DNA of 64,000 nt from Haemophilus haemolyticus (GCF_003493605.1 NZ_QQKA01000006.1:53563-117562); one strand, 5' to 3'. Shown: positions 42,491 through 53,239, counted from the first letter of the stretch. Notes: a model not told the origin generated them from the sequence alone. A program made the numbers and translations.

Positions 42491-43930
42491 TCACCCAAAT
42501 CCCCCCATTACAAGCATAAAGAGTACCATTTTCAACTGTTCTTCTGGGATTGGCTTACCGTTTAGTTTTAATTCGTTATTCTCTAAAGCAAGCGTTAATT
42601 TGACGGTTTTGTCCGTGCTTACGATAATGCCATTTGCTTCGTCTTCAGCAATTAATTCGTCCATTCTGTAAACTAAATCTTGCTTTTGGTTTTCTGGTAC
42701 AAATTTAGATAACAATGAAATCGCAGTTTCTTTATTTACATCAAAATTGATCGAAAAATCTTTGAATTGTTTGTATAAGCCGCTGCGCATTAAATCGAAT
42801 TTAGGATTTGGCACTAAAGCAATATTCAGATCCAATGCCACTTTGCCTTTTTCATCAGAAATAGAGAGAGGGGCAAATTTAATTTGAGGCTGATTATTCG
42901 CGATGGCCATGCCTGCTTGTTGTAATTTTTGCACCAATGCTTTAGGTAACGGCGTATCTGAATCAGCCTTGCCGATTGCAACTAAAATATTTAAAAGTTC
43001 TTGCAATGCGTTGCCATCAATATGGTTCAATTCTACATTGTTGGTCACTTTACCTAAGTTGTTACCGTTAATATTTAATTCATCCAGAGTTGTTTTATTG
43101 ATGATATTTACTGTATCACCCTCAACTTGTGTAGTTAAATTTGCTTGGTTGTTTTTCTGAATCAGAGAGAGTTTTTCTCCAGTCTCTGCAGATTCGGTAT
43201 TTTGCTCAAAATAGCCTATTTTGCTATTGATGCTTCCACTATAAATAAATGGCCATTTTGTGCTTTGTAGTGAGCCTTGTACGACAAGATCTTTTACTTT
43301 AATTGATGAAGCTGTTGAAGCTGTATGATTAGGGTAATTTGAATTAAATGCATCTACAGATAGCGTATAATTGCTTGGTTCATTTTTGTCTAAATCTACA
43401 TTTAATACGACATTTGACCAACCAAAATCTGCCTTATATTGTTCATTGTGATATTGCCCCGATGCAAGTTTTAATTCCGCATTACCGCTTAATGAATAAT
43501 TCATTGCGAAATTCAGTTGTAACGGTTTCTCTGATTTTGTGATATCAAAGAGTGCCTGAGTTGTTGCATTTTTTCCTAACAAGGTTTGGCTTGAAAAAAT
43601 GGTTGGAACGAAATTCAGTTTCGCCACACGGTCAAGCGGCAAAGGCCCGTGATAAAGTGTTGATGATAAAGGAATAATGATCGTTTCATTTGCTTTATGA
43701 ATTTCTATTTGATCTTGAATATGAGACGCAAATAATCCTCTATCAAATTTTATATTTTTATAAAAAATTTTACTTTCTTCTAATACATCTGTTTTGGCAA
43801 ATAGTTGATTTAGCTGGTTGAGTTGATGTAAATATTCTTCCTCAGCTTTTTTCCCTGTAAACCATGCACCGGTACACCAAACGGCAGCAAGAGCAACGAC
43901 TACGCCGGCAGCAATTTTTGATTTTTTCAT
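42491..43930 (-). CDS. DUF945 (YdgA-family) protein
   Basis: This 479-aa protein has an N-terminal membrane anchor (residues about 4-25, KIAAGVVVALAAVWCTGAWF) directly followed by GKKAEEEYLHQLNQLN, which is the YdgA-family start. The rest is a long beta-rich region expected in the periplasm, with repeated phrases such as TVKLTLALENNELKLNGKPI near the end. The function of the family is unknown. Its only neighbours are mgsA and dnaK, and there is no operon partner. Confidence 0.8.
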   Translation of the reverse strand: MKKSKIAAGVVVALAAVWCTGAWFTGKKAEEEYLHQLNQLNQLFAKTDVLEESKIFYKNIKFDRGLFASHIQDQIEIHKANETIIIPLSSTLYHGPLPLDRVAKLNFVPTIFSSQTLLGKNATTQALFDITKSEKPLQLNFAMNYSLSGNAELKLASGQYHNEQYKADFGWSNVVLNVDLDKNEPSNYTLSVDAFNSNYPNHTASTASSIKVKDLVVQGSLQSTKWPFIYSGSINSKIGYFEQNTESAETGEKLSLIQKNNQANLTTQVEGDTVNIINKTTLDELNINGNNLGKVTNNVELNHIDGNALQELLNILVAIGKADSDTPLPKALVQKLQQAGMAIANNQPQIKFAPLSISDEKGKVALDLNIALVPNPKFDLMRSGLYKQFKDFSINFDVNKETAISLLSKFVPENQKQDLVYRMDELIAEDEANGIIVSTDKTVKLTLALENNELKLNGKPIPEEQLKMVLFMLVMGGFG

Positions 43931-44097
43931 TTATTTCTTTCCTATTTTAAAGTAAAAATTTTCGCCAAATTTATCACAAATCCCTTTTTCTTGCCTGAAA
44001 ATTTTTGTTTTCCCCTTGAAGTTCATCATTTGAGACTTATCTTGAAAACAAGAACGGAAATCACCGCACTTTAAGAAATAAAAAATTTTTAAAATTT

Positions 44098-44130
44098 TCT
44101 CTTGAAATGCGAAAGAATATCCACATCTTA
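44098..44130 (+). promoter_or_regulatory. Heat-shock (sigma-32) promoter of dnaK
   Basis: TCTCTTGAAA (core CTTGAA at 44101-44106), a 14-bp spacer and CCACATCTTA (44121-44130) match the sigma-32 consensus CTTGAA-N13-15-CCCCATNT. It is about 50 bp upstream of dnaK. The remaining gap back to 43931 is AT-rich with one reversed uptake signal. Confidence 0.75.
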
Positions 44131-44181
44131 AAACTCGTAATAAATTACCCTGAATTTTAAAATTTTTACTAGGAGTACAAA

Positions 44182-46089
44182 ATGGGAAAAATTATTGGTA
44201 TTGACTTAGGTACAACAAACTCTTGTGTAGCTGTAATGGAAGGCGACAAAGCACGCGTAATTGAAAATGCAGAAGGTGCACGTACAACCCCTTCAATTAT
44301 TGCTTATACAGATAATGAAATCTTAGTGGGTCAGCCAGCAAAACGTCAAGCAATCACTAACCCGAAAAATACATTGTTTGCGATTAAACGTTTAATTGGT
44401 CGTCGTTTTGAAAGCGAAGAAGTTCAACGCGATATTAAAATTATGCCTTTCGAAATTACTCGTGCTGACAACGGTGATGCTTGGGTAAATGTAAAAGGTG
44501 ATAAATTAGCACCACCACAAATCTCTGCTGAAGTATTGAAAAAAATGAAAAAAACTGCAGAAGATTTCTTGGGTGAATCTGTAACAGAAGCGGTGATTAC
44601 TGTTCCTGCATACTTTAACGATGCTCAACGTCAAGCAACTATTGATGCTGGTAAAATTGCTGGTTTAGACGTTAAACGTATCATCAATGAACCAACAGCG
44701 GCTGCGTTAGCATTCGGTTTAGGTTCAAGCAAAGAGAACCAAGTGATCGCAGTTTATGACTTAGGTGGTGGTACATTTGATATTTCAATCATCGAAATTG
44801 ATAACTTTGATGGCGAACAAACTTTCGAAGTGTTAGCAACCGGTGGTAACACTCACTTAGGTGGTGAAGACTTTGATAACCGTGTAATTGATTACATTAT
44901 TGATGAGTTCAAAAAAGAGCAAAACATCGATTTACGTAATGATGCAATGGCATTACAACGTGTGAAAGAGGCTGCAGAGAAAGCAAAAATTGAACTTTCA
45001 TCAGCGCAATCTACCGAAGTAAACTTACCTTACATCACTGCAGATGCGACTGGCCCTAAACATTTAGCATTAAATATCACTCGTGCAAAATTAGAAGCAT
45101 TAGTAGAAGATTTAGTGGCGAGCTCAATTGAGTCTTTGAAAGCTGTATTAAAAGATGCAGGTAAAGGTGTAAGTGAAATTCACGATATTATTCTTGTGGG
45201 TGGCCAAACTCGTATGCCACTTGTACAACAAAAAGTTGCAGAGTTCTTTGGTAAAGAAGCACGTAAAGATGTTAACCCTGATGAAGCGGTAGCAATCGGT
45301 GCGGCAGTTCAAGGTGGTGTATTAAAAGGTGATGTGAAAGACGTTCTTTTATTAGACGTAACCCCATTATCTTTAGGTATCGAAACCATGGGCGGCGTGA
45401 TGACTACTTTAATTGAGAAAAACACCACGATTCCAACTAAAAAATCACAAGTATTCTCAACTGCGGAAGATAACCAAAGTGCGGTAACTATTCACGTTCT
45501 TCAAGGTGAACGTAAACGTGCGGCAGATAATAAATCTTTAGGTCAATTCAACCTAGAGGGTATTAATCCTGCACCGCGTGGTATGCCACAAATCGAAGTA
45601 ACATTTGATATCGATGCAAACGGTGTAATCAACGTATCTGCGAAAGATAAAAATACGGGTAAAGAGCAACAAATTCGTATTCAAGCATCATCTGGTTTAT
45701 CTGATGAAGAAATTCAACAAATGGTGCGTGATGCAGAAGCAAATGCTGATGCAGACCGTAAATTTGAAGAAGTTGTTCAAGCGCGTAACCAAGCAGATGG
45801 TATTGCACACGCAACACGTAAACAAATTGCAGAAGCTGGTGATGCATTGAGTGCTGCAGACAAAGAGAAAATTGAAGCAGCCGTTGCAGAGTTAGAAACT
45901 GCAGCGAAAGGTGAAGACAAAGCTGAAATCGAAGCAAAAATCGAAGCAGTCATCAAAGCGTCTGATCCACTTATGCAAGCAGCTCAAGTAAAAGCTCAAC
46001 AAGCTGGTGGCGAGCAACCACAACAATCATCAGCAAAAGATGATGGCGTGGTAGATGCTGAATTTGAAGAAGTGAAAGATAATAAATAA
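44182..46089 (+). CDS. dnaK: Chaperone DnaK (Hsp70)
   Basis: DnaK folds and protects proteins in an ATP cycle with DnaJ and GrpE. This 635-aa protein has the nucleotide-binding domain ([46 protein letters not shown]), the [14 protein letters not shown] linker, the substrate-binding domain, and a Gln/Ala-rich lid ending near [14 protein letters not shown]. Expression is heat-inducible from the sigma-32 promoter. dnaJ is not directly next but 1.1 kb downstream. Confidence 0.98.
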   Translation: MGKIIGIDLGTTNSCVAVMEGDKARVIENAEGARTTPSIIAYTDNEILVGQPAKRQAITNPKNTLFAIKRLIGRRFESEEVQRDIKIMPFEITRADNGDAWVNVKGDKLAPPQISAEVLKKMKKTAEDFLGESVTEAVITVPAYFNDAQRQATIDAGKIAGLDVKRIINEPTAAALAFGLGSSKENQVIAVYDLGGGTFDISIIEIDNFDGEQTFEVLATGGNTHLGGEDFDNRVIDYIIDEFKKEQNIDLRNDAMALQRVKEAAEKAKIELSSAQSTEVNLPYITADATGPKHLALNITRAKLEALVEDLVASSIESLKAVLKDAGKGVSEIHDIILVGGQTRMPLVQQKVAEFFGKEARKDVNPDEAVAIGAAVQGGVLKGDVKDVLLLDVTPLSLGIETMGGVMTTLIEKNTTIPTKKSQVFSTAEDNQSAVTIHVLQGERKRAADNKSLGQFNLEGINPAPRGMPQIEVTFDIDANGVINVSAKDKNTGKEQQIRIQASSGLSDEEIQQMVRDAEANADADRKFEEVVQARNQADGIAHATRKQIAEAGDALSAADKEKIEAAVAELETAAKGEDKAEIEAKIEAVIKASDPLMQAAQVKAQQAGGEQPQQSSAKDDGVVDAEFEEVKDNK

Positions 46090-46113
46090 TTCACCGCTCT
46101 TCTTAGCATAAAC

Positions 46114-46137
46114 AAAGGGCGTGGAAACACGCCCTTT
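46114..46137 (+). terminator. Terminator after dnaK
   Basis: AAAGGGCGTG and CACGCCCTTT form a perfect 10-bp stem with a GAAA tetraloop, 24 bp after the dnaK stop. It separates dnaK from the genes before dnaJ. Confidence 0.85.
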
Positions 46138-46149
46138 TGGTGTATCTAA

Positions 46150-46275
46150 CAAGTTCCCCTCTTTAGAAAAGAGGGGGAGGGGAGATTTGATAGCGATATC
46201 AAATTTTCTTATGAGCTAAATTTACTTCTGCCAAATCTCCCCCCGCCCCTCTTTGCTAAAGAGGGGAGAACATTA
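46150..46275. repeat. Imperfect inverted-repeat element (MITE-like) in the dnaK-dnaJ gap
   Basis: Two GC-rich arms of about 38 bp (starting GTTCCCCTCTTTAG and, inverted, GTTCTCCCCTCTTTAG, each ending GGGGAGATTTG) flank an AT-rich core of about 45 bp. Each arm also folds on itself (CCCTCTTT with AAAGAGGG). There is no ORF. Such elements are dispersed in Pasteurellaceae intergenic DNA as far as I recall. Confidence 0.65.
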
Positions 46276-46321
46276 CAAGCGGTCAAATTTACCCAGAATT
46301 TTGTAAATTTAAGGAATAGTT

Positions 46322-46726
46322 ATGCCACTTACACTTTATCCACTTGCTACAATTCGTACGCATAACACAAAGGAAAATCCCGCAGAAAAGATTGGACAGC
46401 TTTGGCAGAATAATTTTGCAAAATTGCATCAAAATGAGTCTTATTATGGTGTTTATCTGAATTACGAATCGGATTTTACAGGCTATTATGATGTTGCCGT
46501 TGCTCAAGAAAGTAAACCTGAAGGCAGTTTTTCAACCATTGAAATTGAAGATCTGACTTGGTATGAAATCTTCCCCACGACTTGTGAATTAGTAGTTCAA
46601 ACGTGGCAACGCATTTGGAATAAAGAAAAGCAAGGCTTATTAAAACGTGCTTATAAAGTGGATTTTGAGAAATATTATCCAAATGGAAAAGTGGATATTT
46701 ACATTTCAATTTGCCCACATTGCTAA
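46322..46726 (+). CDS. GyrI-like / effector-binding-domain protein
   Basis: This 134-aa protein fits the AraC effector-binding / GyrI-like fold (SOUL/Rob C-terminal family). The phrases YYGVYLNYESDFTGYYDVAVA, WYEIFPTTCELVVQTWQRIW, RAYKVDFEKYYP and KVDIYISI follow that family's pattern. It has no DNA-binding domain. Stand-alone members often bind small molecules, and the ligand here is unknown. TAAGGAAT precedes the ATG. It lies between dnaK and dnaJ, an unusual place, downstream of an inverted-repeat element. Confidence 0.65.
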   Translation: MPLTLYPLATIRTHNTKENPAEKIGQLWQNNFAKLHQNESYYGVYLNYESDFTGYYDVAVAQESKPEGSFSTIEIEDLTWYEIFPTTCELVVQTWQRIWNKEKQGLLKRAYKVDFEKYYPNGKVDIYISICPHC

Positions 46727-46788
46727 AAATAGCGAATGTAAGCGGTCAGAAATGACAAAATATTTGCAAATAAAAATACGGAAACACT

Positions 46789-47181
46789 ATGGCAAAAAAT
46801 GAAAAAACACTCTTAGCGTATAAAGTTACAGTTATTGATGGTAATGGCGTAGTAGCTAGTGAAATTATTCCAGGTAATAGTAAAGCACAGGTTCAACAAG
46901 ATAATAAATACCAACATTGTTACACTGACGTTAAATTCATAGGTCGAGTCAAAATAAGCTTGGAACCAACAAGCTGTAATGCAGATGAAGCTACTATTAA
47001 AATGCAATCTAAGAAAACCAGTGCTGAAATAGAGTTTAATGAAAATAGCTATGAGGGAATGAATGATATTCAAGCTCAAATTAATCGAAAAGGACATCAA
47101 TACCTTATAGATCAAACGGCACAGTTAAGAAGTAATTTACAAAGAGAATTAGATAAATATTCTGATAGCGAGAATGAATAA
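46789..47181 (+). CDS. Hypothetical protein directly upstream of dnaJ
   Basis: I do not recognise this 130-aa protein. It has no signal peptide and no membrane segment. The N-terminal half looks beta-rich ([20 protein letters not shown]) with two isolated Cys. The C-terminal part is helical and charged ([22 protein letters not shown]). It ends 2 bp before the dnaJ start, so it is probably co-transcribed with dnaJ and may influence dnaJ translation. It uses more AT-rich codons than dnaK or dnaJ, suggesting later arrival. Confidence 0.6.
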   Translation: MAKNEKTLLAYKVTVIDGNGVVASEIIPGNSKAQVQQDNKYQHCYTDVKFIGRVKISLEPTSCNADEATIKMQSKKTSAEIEFNENSYEGMNDIQAQINRKGHQYLIDQTAQLRSNLQRELDKYSDSENE

Positions 47182-47183
47182 TT

Positions 47184-48332
47184 ATGGCAAAAAAAGATTA
47201 CTACGAAGTTCTTGGTTTACAAAAAGGGGCGAGCGAGAACGATATTAAACGTGCTTATAAACGTTTAGCGTCTAAACATCACCCGGATAAAAACCAAGGC
47301 AGTAAAGAAGCAGAAGAAAAATTCAAAGAAATTAATGAAGCTTATGAAGTATTAGGCGACGATCAAAAACGCGCAGCTTATGATCAATATGGCCACGCAG
47401 CCTTTGAACAAGGTGGTGGCACAGGTGGTTTCGGCGGTGGCTTTGGCGGTGCTGATTTTGGTGATATGTTCGGTGATATTTTTGGCGATATTTTCGGCGG
47501 TGCTGGACGTGGTCGTCAGCGCGTTGTTCGTGGCGAAGACTTACGTTATGACTTAGAAATTAGCCTAGAAGAAGCTGTAAAAGGTACAACCAAAGATATT
47601 CAAATCAATACTCTTGCCCATTGTGATAGTTGTGGTGGTTCTGGGGCTGAAAAAGGTTCTAAAGTGGAAACTTGTCCGCATTGCCAAGGTTCTGGTCGAA
47701 TTCGTCGTCAGCAAGGTTTCTTTGTATCTGAAAGTATTTGTCCAACTTGTCACGGTAGCGGTAAGAAAATTGAAAAACCTTGTCACAGCTGTCACGGCGA
47801 AGGACGAGTTCATAAGAAAGAAAATCTTTCAGTAAAAATTCCTGCAGGCGTAGATACGGGCAATCAACTTCGTTTAGCTGGAAAAGGCGCAGCGGGCGAA
47901 AATGGTGCGCCAGCTGGCGATTTGTATGTGGTCATTCACGTAAGAGAACATCATATTTTTGAACGTGATGGTTCTAATCTTTACTGCGAAGTACCAATTA
48001 GCTTTGCAATTGCGGCACTTGGTGGGGAAATTGAAGTTCCGACCTTAGATGGCAGAGTGAAACTTAAAATCCCAGCTGAAACGCAAACTGGAAAGTTATT
48101 CCGTATGCGAGGCAAAGGTGTCGCATCTACACGTAGTGGCTATGCGGGCGATTTGATTTGCCGTATTGTGGTAGAAACACCCGTTAATTTAACCAGCGAA
48201 CAAAAAGAATTACTCCAAAAACTTGAGGAAAGTTTACAAGGTAAAGATTTAAGTAAACACGCACCAAAATCTTCAGGATTTTTGGACGGTGTGAAAAAAT
48301 TCTTTGATAATTTGGGTAAATCTGACAAATAA
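47184..48332 (+). CDS. dnaJ: Chaperone DnaJ (Hsp40, type I)
   Basis: DnaJ delivers substrates to DnaK and stimulates its ATPase. This 382-aa protein has the J domain (residues 1-70) with the HPD motif in [10 protein letters not shown] and a Gly/Phe-rich region (about 76-112). The zinc-binding region has four CxxCxG repeats ([32 protein letters not shown]), and the C-terminal substrate domains follow. There is a weak Shine-Dalgarno inside the end of the preceding gene. An own promoter is not evident. Confidence 0.97.
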   Translation: MAKKDYYEVLGLQKGASENDIKRAYKRLASKHHPDKNQGSKEAEEKFKEINEAYEVLGDDQKRAAYDQYGHAAFEQGGGTGGFGGGFGGADFGDMFGDIFGDIFGGAGRGRQRVVRGEDLRYDLEISLEEAVKGTTKDIQINTLAHCDSCGGSGAEKGSKVETCPHCQGSGRIRRQQGFFVSESICPTCHGSGKKIEKPCHSCHGEGRVHKKENLSVKIPAGVDTGNQLRLAGKGAAGENGAPAGDLYVVIHVREHHIFERDGSNLYCEVPISFAIAALGGEIEVPTLDGRVKLKIPAETQTGKLFRMRGKGVASTRSGYAGDLICRIVVETPVNLTSEQKELLQKLEESLQGKDLSKHAPKSSGFLDGVKKFFDNLGKSDK

Positions 48333-48337
48333 AGATA

Positions 48338-48367
48338 ATGAAAAAGTCTGCATTTCGCGGACTTTTT
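48338..48367 (+). terminator. Terminator after dnaJ
   Basis: AAAAAGTCTGC and GCGGACTTTTTT form a stem of about 10 bp with one G-T pair and a 5-nt loop, 6 bp after the dnaJ stop. Confidence 0.85.
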
Positions 48368-48410
48368 TATATGCAAATAATCTCTTCTAAAAATTACCGC
48401 ACTTTGGGTT

Positions 48411-49664
48411 TTATTTGCGAATGGTGTATTCGCCTTCACATACCCATTTATAACTTGTTAATGCTTCTAACCCCATTGGGCCACGAGCGTGAAGTTTTTG
48501 AGTACTCACGGCAACTTCTGCGCCTAATCCAAATTGTCCGCCATCAGTAAAACGTGTGCTTGCATTCACATAAACGGCAGCCGCATCAACTTGATTGATA
48601 AATTGACGGGCTAGGTTTTGTGAAGAAGTTAAAATACTTTCAGAATGTTGCGTACCATATTGGCGGATATGCTCAATAGCAGCATGAATATCTTCCACAA
48701 CAACGACATTTAAATCCAATGATCCCCATTCTTCACGCAATTCTTTTTCTGTCACTTCAGAGACGTTCGCACCCGCTTGTTTCAATATATTAAGTGCGGT
48801 GGATTTTGCATGATATTTTACGTTTTTAGCAGAGAGGTGAGAGACAAGTTTAGGTAAAAATTCTTCAGCAATAGAATGTTGAACTAACAATGTTTCCAAT
48901 GTGTTACAGGTGCTTGGACGTTGGGTTTTAGCGTTATCAATAACAAAAATTGCTTTATTTTGATCCGCACTTTCTTCAACGAAAGTATGGCAAACACCCA
49001 CACCACCCACAATAACTGGAATAGTCGAATGTTGTTTACACAATTCATGTAAACTCGCACCACCACGAGGAATAATCATATCCACATAGCGATCTAGTTT
49101 TAATAATTGCATAACGAGTTCACGGTTTGGATCGGTAATGGCTTGCACAGCGAATTTTGGTAAACCTGCTTGCTCTAAAGCATTTTGTACAACTTCGATT
49201 AGAATCTTGTTAGAAAACTGTGTTTCTTTACCACCGCGTAAAATCACTGCATTACCAGTTTTAAGGCAAAGACTTGCCACATCAATGGTCACATTTGGGC
49301 GAGCTTCATAAATTGTGCCAATGACGCCGAGCGGAGTGCGTACGCGTTCGATTTTAAGTCCGCTATCCAATGTACCGCCGTCTATGATTTTCCCCACAGG
49401 ATCTACAAGTGAAATAACATGGCGTACATCATTAGCAATGCCTTGCAAACGTTCTTGCGTGAGCAGTAGGCGATCGATCAAGGCATCAGATAATCCATTT
49501 TGTTTAGCAAGTTCAATATCTTTTGCGTTTTCGGCTAAGATAAGCGGTGCTTGTTGTTCGAGTTGTTCTGCAATAATGGATAATGCACGATTTTTTTCAG
49601 CAGTGGTGAGTTGAGCCAAGATAAATGCTGCATCTTTGGCTTGTTTACCCATTTGTTCTAACAT
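48411..49664 (-). CDS. proA: Gamma-glutamyl phosphate reductase
   Basis: ProA reduces gamma-glutamyl phosphate to glutamate semialdehyde in proline synthesis. This 417-aa protein belongs to the aldehyde dehydrogenase fold. The catalytic Cys lies in [15 protein letters not shown], and the substrate/NADPH regions [18 protein letters not shown] and RGGKE are conserved. proB is not next to it, unlike in E. coli. The next gene upstream on the same strand is a TRIC-type membrane protein 20 bp away. Confidence 0.96.
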   Translation of the reverse strand: MLEQMGKQAKDAAFILAQLTTAEKNRALSIIAEQLEQQAPLILAENAKDIELAKQNGLSDALIDRLLLTQERLQGIANDVRHVISLVDPVGKIIDGGTLDSGLKIERVRTPLGVIGTIYEARPNVTIDVASLCLKTGNAVILRGGKETQFSNKILIEVVQNALEQAGLPKFAVQAITDPNRELVMQLLKLDRYVDMIIPRGGASLHELCKQHSTIPVIVGGVGVCHTFVEESADQNKAIFVIDNAKTQRPSTCNTLETLLVQHSIAEEFLPKLVSHLSAKNVKYHAKSTALNILKQAGANVSEVTEKELREEWGSLDLNVVVVEDIHAAIEHIRQYGTQHSESILTSSQNLARQFINQVDAAAVYVNASTRFTDGGQFGLGAEVAVSTQKLHARGPMGLEALTSYKWVCEGEYTIRK

Positions 49665-49684
49665 AGTTATTCCCTTTATTTTAT

Positions 49685-50347
49685 TTATTTCTTTTTATTT
49701 GGCAGCTTATCTTGTTCTTCCGATGTGAGTTCTTGGTAATTAAACACCGGCAAACCCCATTCGAAATGAATAGCTAAAAGGCGTAAAGTAAAGCTGCTAA
49801 TAAGTGTGAGTAACACGGCAAGTGTATGTTCTACTTGAAGTGAGCTTAATGCGTAATAAGTCAGCGTGGCAAATAGCGCAATGCTGGCGTAGAGTTCTTT
49901 TTGGAACACGAGAGGAATTCGATTGCATAGCATATCGCGTAGAACCCCGCCAAAGGCACCTGTAATACAGCCTGCAATACAAACAATAGTGAGGCTATGT
50001 CCCATATCCATTGCAATTTGCGCGCCAATAATGGAATACACCACTAAACCCATCGCATCAAGCACCAAGAAAATAGTGCAGAAATAGCGCATAAAATGAT
50101 TGATGAACGGTGCAACATACACGGTAATTACCGCCGCACTTGCCACCATTAAAAAATATTCTGGGTGCTTAACCCAGCCGAGAGGATAATGCCCAAGCAG
50201 TACATCACGCACAGAGCCGCCGCCAATGGCAGTGACGGATGCGATAATAATCACGCCAAAAATATCCATTTTTTCACGACCAGCCGCAAGTGCACCTGTC
50301 ATTCCTTCAGCGGTGATACCGATGATATATAAAATACTAAGTAACAT
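49685..50347 (-). CDS. UPF0126/TRIC-type membrane protein (YadS family)
   Basis: This 220-aa protein has about seven transmembrane helices in two related halves, the layout of the YadS/YicG (UPF0126) family, now placed with the TRIC cation-channel fold. The repeated Gly-rich motifs [13 protein letters not shown] and [19 protein letters not shown] mark the two halves. Some members have been linked to glycine uptake, but the substrate here is not known. It may be co-transcribed with proA. Confidence 0.8.
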   Translation of the reverse strand: MLLSILYIIGITAEGMTGALAAGREKMDIFGVIIIASVTAIGGGSVRDVLLGHYPLGWVKHPEYFLMVASAAVITVYVAPFINHFMRYFCTIFLVLDAMGLVVYSIIGAQIAMDMGHSLTIVCIAGCITGAFGGVLRDMLCNRIPLVFQKELYASIALFATLTYYALSSLQVEHTLAVLLTLISSFTLRLLAIHFEWGLPVFNYQELTSEEQDKLPNKKK

Positions 50348-50444
50348 TCATGTACCTAAGTGCGGTTAAAATTGGTTTCATTCTACTTTAAAATTTAATG
50401 AATTTTTAGCATAATGGCGCATTATTTTTTCGGACGTCAAAATT

Positions 50445-51245
50445 ATGTCAGAACAATCTTCTAAATATATCGCGGCATTGCTTGCGGTATTATCGATCTC
50501 AATGGTGCTTGGAATCGATCTATTTATTTTTTCTTTGCAACCTGAAAAACAAACAATTCCTAATTTAGGTGTAGGCGTGTTGGTTGCACAGTTAATTTCG
50601 TTGTTGGTGTTTTATCGCGGTGAAATTTGCCCAGGACAACGTGGTCGTTTAATCAAAGTTAATATGACTTTTGCTATTTATTGGGCGGTGTGGTTGCTGA
50701 TAAGCCTATTACAGAATAATCACACACTTACTAACGTGATGAGCGTATGTGGTCTTTCTGTCGTGTATTTTATTTGGAAACAACCAAAAACTGAAAAAAT
50801 CCGTAACAGTTTTTTATTGATGGCAGCATTAATTGCGGGTTTAGGTTGCTTGAGTTATTTAATGATTTTTACCATGCTTCCTGCGAGTGCTTTTGCTGAA
50901 TATAACCCGTTTGCACCGATTTTATCTGGGGTGATTTTGGCAAATCTTGCGCTTGTGATTGCACGAAATCGTTTACAAAGTTTTATAGCATTATTGCCTT
51001 TAGCCATGATTATATTGCTCGCCTTAAATGCTTTGGCAATATTTTTATTTTTACTTTTAAATGGAATGGAAAGTGCGGTTAATTCTGACAGTATTTTCGC
51101 TTACATCATTTATTTTGTTTGCCATTTTGTTATTGCGGCTATTCTGATTCTGCATAGTTTCCAAAAGTGGAAATTATCTGCCAATAGTTTATTTATCCTA
51201 TTATTTATTGTTGTTTGCTTGCCGTTATGGATGGTCTTCGCTTAA
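50445..51245 (+). CDS. Hypothetical polytopic membrane protein
   Basis: This 266-aa protein is almost wholly hydrophobic, with about eight predicted helices (first at about residues 10-30, last at about 245-265). It has no signature that I recognise. A cytoplasmic loop carries YRGEICPGQRGRLIK. It probably corresponds to a conserved Haemophilus hypothetical inner-membrane protein. It stands alone, divergent from the TRIC-type gene with a 97-bp gap, and converges on bcr. Confidence 0.65.
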   Translation: MSEQSSKYIAALLAVLSISMVLGIDLFIFSLQPEKQTIPNLGVGVLVAQLISLLVFYRGEICPGQRGRLIKVNMTFAIYWAVWLLISLLQNNHTLTNVMSVCGLSVVYFIWKQPKTEKIRNSFLLMAALIAGLGCLSYLMIFTMLPASAFAEYNPFAPILSGVILANLALVIARNRLQSFIALLPLAMIILLALNALAIFLFLLLNGMESAVNSDSIFAYIIYFVCHFVIAAILILHSFQKWKLSANSLFILLFIVVCLPLWMVFA

Positions 51246-51277
51246 TAAAGAAAACAATCATTGAGCCGTAGGGATAT

Positions 51278-52474
51278 TTACCTACGGCTTTTTAAATTTC
51301 GGCTGGTTAGAAAGTAATATGCCAATACGGAAATCGCGACACATGCTCCCATAGTAAAGAGCATTGGTGCGGCGGTATCCATTTTCATTGACGCGACTAA
51401 ACTTCCCATAATTGCACCCACTGCAAAACGTACGCTACCAATCAAAGAATTTGCCGTTCCCGCCATTTGAGGACATCTTTCTAAAGCTGATGCCATTGCA
51501 TTTGATGAAATCACTGGATTTGGACCGACGAAAAAGGCGACGCCAATTGCCATTGGCCAAAAACCGAGATCTAAAAGTGCGGTCAAAATTAGCCACATTC
51601 CAGAAAGGAATTGAATTGTGAGGGCTATCCGTAACATTGTTTCTGCACCCACTTTAGTGACAAATCGGCTATTCAAAAAGGAGGCAAAGATCATCGTAAC
51701 GATATTCATCATGAAGAAGTAACCGAACTGATCGACGGGAACCCCATAAATGCCGATATAGACAATTGATCCTGCCGTCACAAAAGCAAACAACCCACCA
51801 AAGCCAAAAGAGGCGGCAAACATATAGCCGAGTACTTCTTTTTGCTTCCAAAGCAGAAGGAAATTGCGAGCGATAATATTTAAGCGTAGCGGAATGCGAT
51901 TTTCTTTTTTATGGGTTTCTGGAATGATGAAAAAGACCAATGCTGCGGCTAATAATCCCACGAGCGAAATAACGTAAAAAATCGCGTGCCAGTGGAAAAA
52001 TTTAACGATGTAGCCACCAATAATTGGCGCAACTAAAGGTGCAAGCATAAATACTAATGTGATGGTAGACATCACTTTAGATAGCTGATCTTTACTAAAT
52101 AAATCACGCAATAATGCGCCAGAAAGCACAACAGGGGCAGCACCAAAGAAACCTTGCACAAAACGAAGTGCGGTGAAATTTCCGACTGAATTTATTTCGG
52201 TGAGTACTAAAGCTGTTAGCGCACCTACAATGACACCGAGTAAAATGATCGGTTTTCGTCCGAAACTATCACCAAAAGGCCCCCAAAAAAGCTGACCAAA
52301 TGCCATGCCATAAGCAAAAGAAGTGAGCGTATGTTGTACTTGTTCTGGACTCACGCCGAGATCTTTCGCAATTTCTAAAAAAGACGGCAAATACATATCC
52401 ACGCCAAAAGGCGGTAGCATGGAGAGAATACCGAGCGTAAGAATAAAGATAAAGGTAGATTTTTGCTGGCTCAT
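51278..52474 (-). CDS. bcr: Bcr/CflA-type multidrug efflux MFS transporter
   Basis: This 398-aa inner-membrane protein with 12 predicted helices belongs to the DHA1 drug:proton antiporters. LPPFGVDMYLPSFLEIAKDLG is the hallmark start of Bcr/CflA proteins. GPFGDSFGRKPIILLG is MFS motif A, and GFFGAAPVVLSGALLRDLF is typical of helix 4-5. E. coli Bcr gives bicyclomycin resistance and exports some dipeptides. It begins 1 bp after the rsuA stop, an arrangement also seen in E. coli (rsuA-bcr). Confidence 0.9.
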   Translation of the reverse strand: MSQQKSTFIFILTLGILSMLPPFGVDMYLPSFLEIAKDLGVSPEQVQHTLTSFAYGMAFGQLFWGPFGDSFGRKPIILLGVIVGALTALVLTEINSVGNFTALRFVQGFFGAAPVVLSGALLRDLFSKDQLSKVMSTITLVFMLAPLVAPIIGGYIVKFFHWHAIFYVISLVGLLAAALVFFIIPETHKKENRIPLRLNIIARNFLLLWKQKEVLGYMFAASFGFGGLFAFVTAGSIVYIGIYGVPVDQFGYFFMMNIVTMIFASFLNSRFVTKVGAETMLRIALTIQFLSGMWLILTALLDLGFWPMAIGVAFFVGPNPVISSNAMASALERCPQMAGTANSLIGSVRFAVGAIMGSLVASMKMDTAAPMLFTMGACVAISVLAYYFLTSRNLKSRR

Positions 52475-52475
52475 C

Positions 52476-53174
52476 TTATTTTACCAAACTTTCGATTTCG
52501 TTTTGAGTCAATGGGCGGTATTCGCCTTCTTCTAATGATTCATCTAGTACAACATTCCCAATTTTCCAGCGATGTAATCTGACGACTTTATTCCCAAGTG
52601 CGGCAAACATACGTTTTACTTGATGATAGCGACCTTCGGAAATCGTCAGATTCACATTGTAATCATCTAAGATTTCTAATTTTGCTGGTTTAGTGGGCTC
52701 TTTTTCTCCGCGTAATAAAATGCCTTCCGCACAAGCCGCAGCATAATTTTCTTCTACGGGATCAGCTAAGGTCACTAAATAGGTTTTTTCACAATGATGT
52801 TTTGGGGATGTGATGCGATGTGACCATTGTCCGTCATCGGTAAGCAATACGAGGCCTGTTGTATCTACATCTAAGCGACCCGCGCTATGTAATTTTCCAG
52901 CTAAAGGGTAATCGAAAAATTGATAAATTGTTGGATAGTCGCCATCATCATTAGAACAAACACAGCCTTGCGATTTATTCAACATAAAATACTGGCCTTC
53001 TTCCACCCACGTTAATAATTGAGCTTCAAAATAGATTTCATCTTCTTGTGAAATTTGTACCGCGCCACTTTTGACAATTTCACCATTAATTTTTACCGCA
53101 CTTTGGCGGATCGCTTTTGTTGCTTGAGAACGAGTTAACCCCGTATTTTCAGCAATAAATTTATCTAATCTCAT
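52476..53174 (-). CDS. rsuA: 16S rRNA pseudouridine(516) synthase
   Basis: RsuA makes the pseudouridine at 516 of 16S rRNA. The S4 domain starts MRLDKFIAENTGLTRSQATK, and the catalytic motif is AGRLDVDTTGLVLLTDDG. The later motif EGRYHQVKRMFAALGNKVVRLHR is typical. The frame is open 33 codons further, but the family start is MRLDKF, which sets the ATG at 53174 and 232 aa (E. coli 231). bcr follows directly. Confidence 0.95.
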   Translation of the reverse strand: MRLDKFIAENTGLTRSQATKAIRQSAVKINGEIVKSGAVQISQEDEIYFEAQLLTWVEEGQYFMLNKSQGCVCSNDDGDYPTIYQFFDYPLAGKLHSAGRLDVDTTGLVLLTDDGQWSHRITSPKHHCEKTYLVTLADPVEENYAAACAEGILLRGEKEPTKPAKLEILDDYNVNLTISEGRYHQVKRMFAALGNKVVRLHRWKIGNVVLDESLEEGEYRPLTQNEIESLVK

Positions 53175-53239
53175 TATGTTTTCTCTTGTTAAAATTCGCT
53201 GGGCATTGTACAGGTTTTTGCTTTTATAACGAAACAAAA

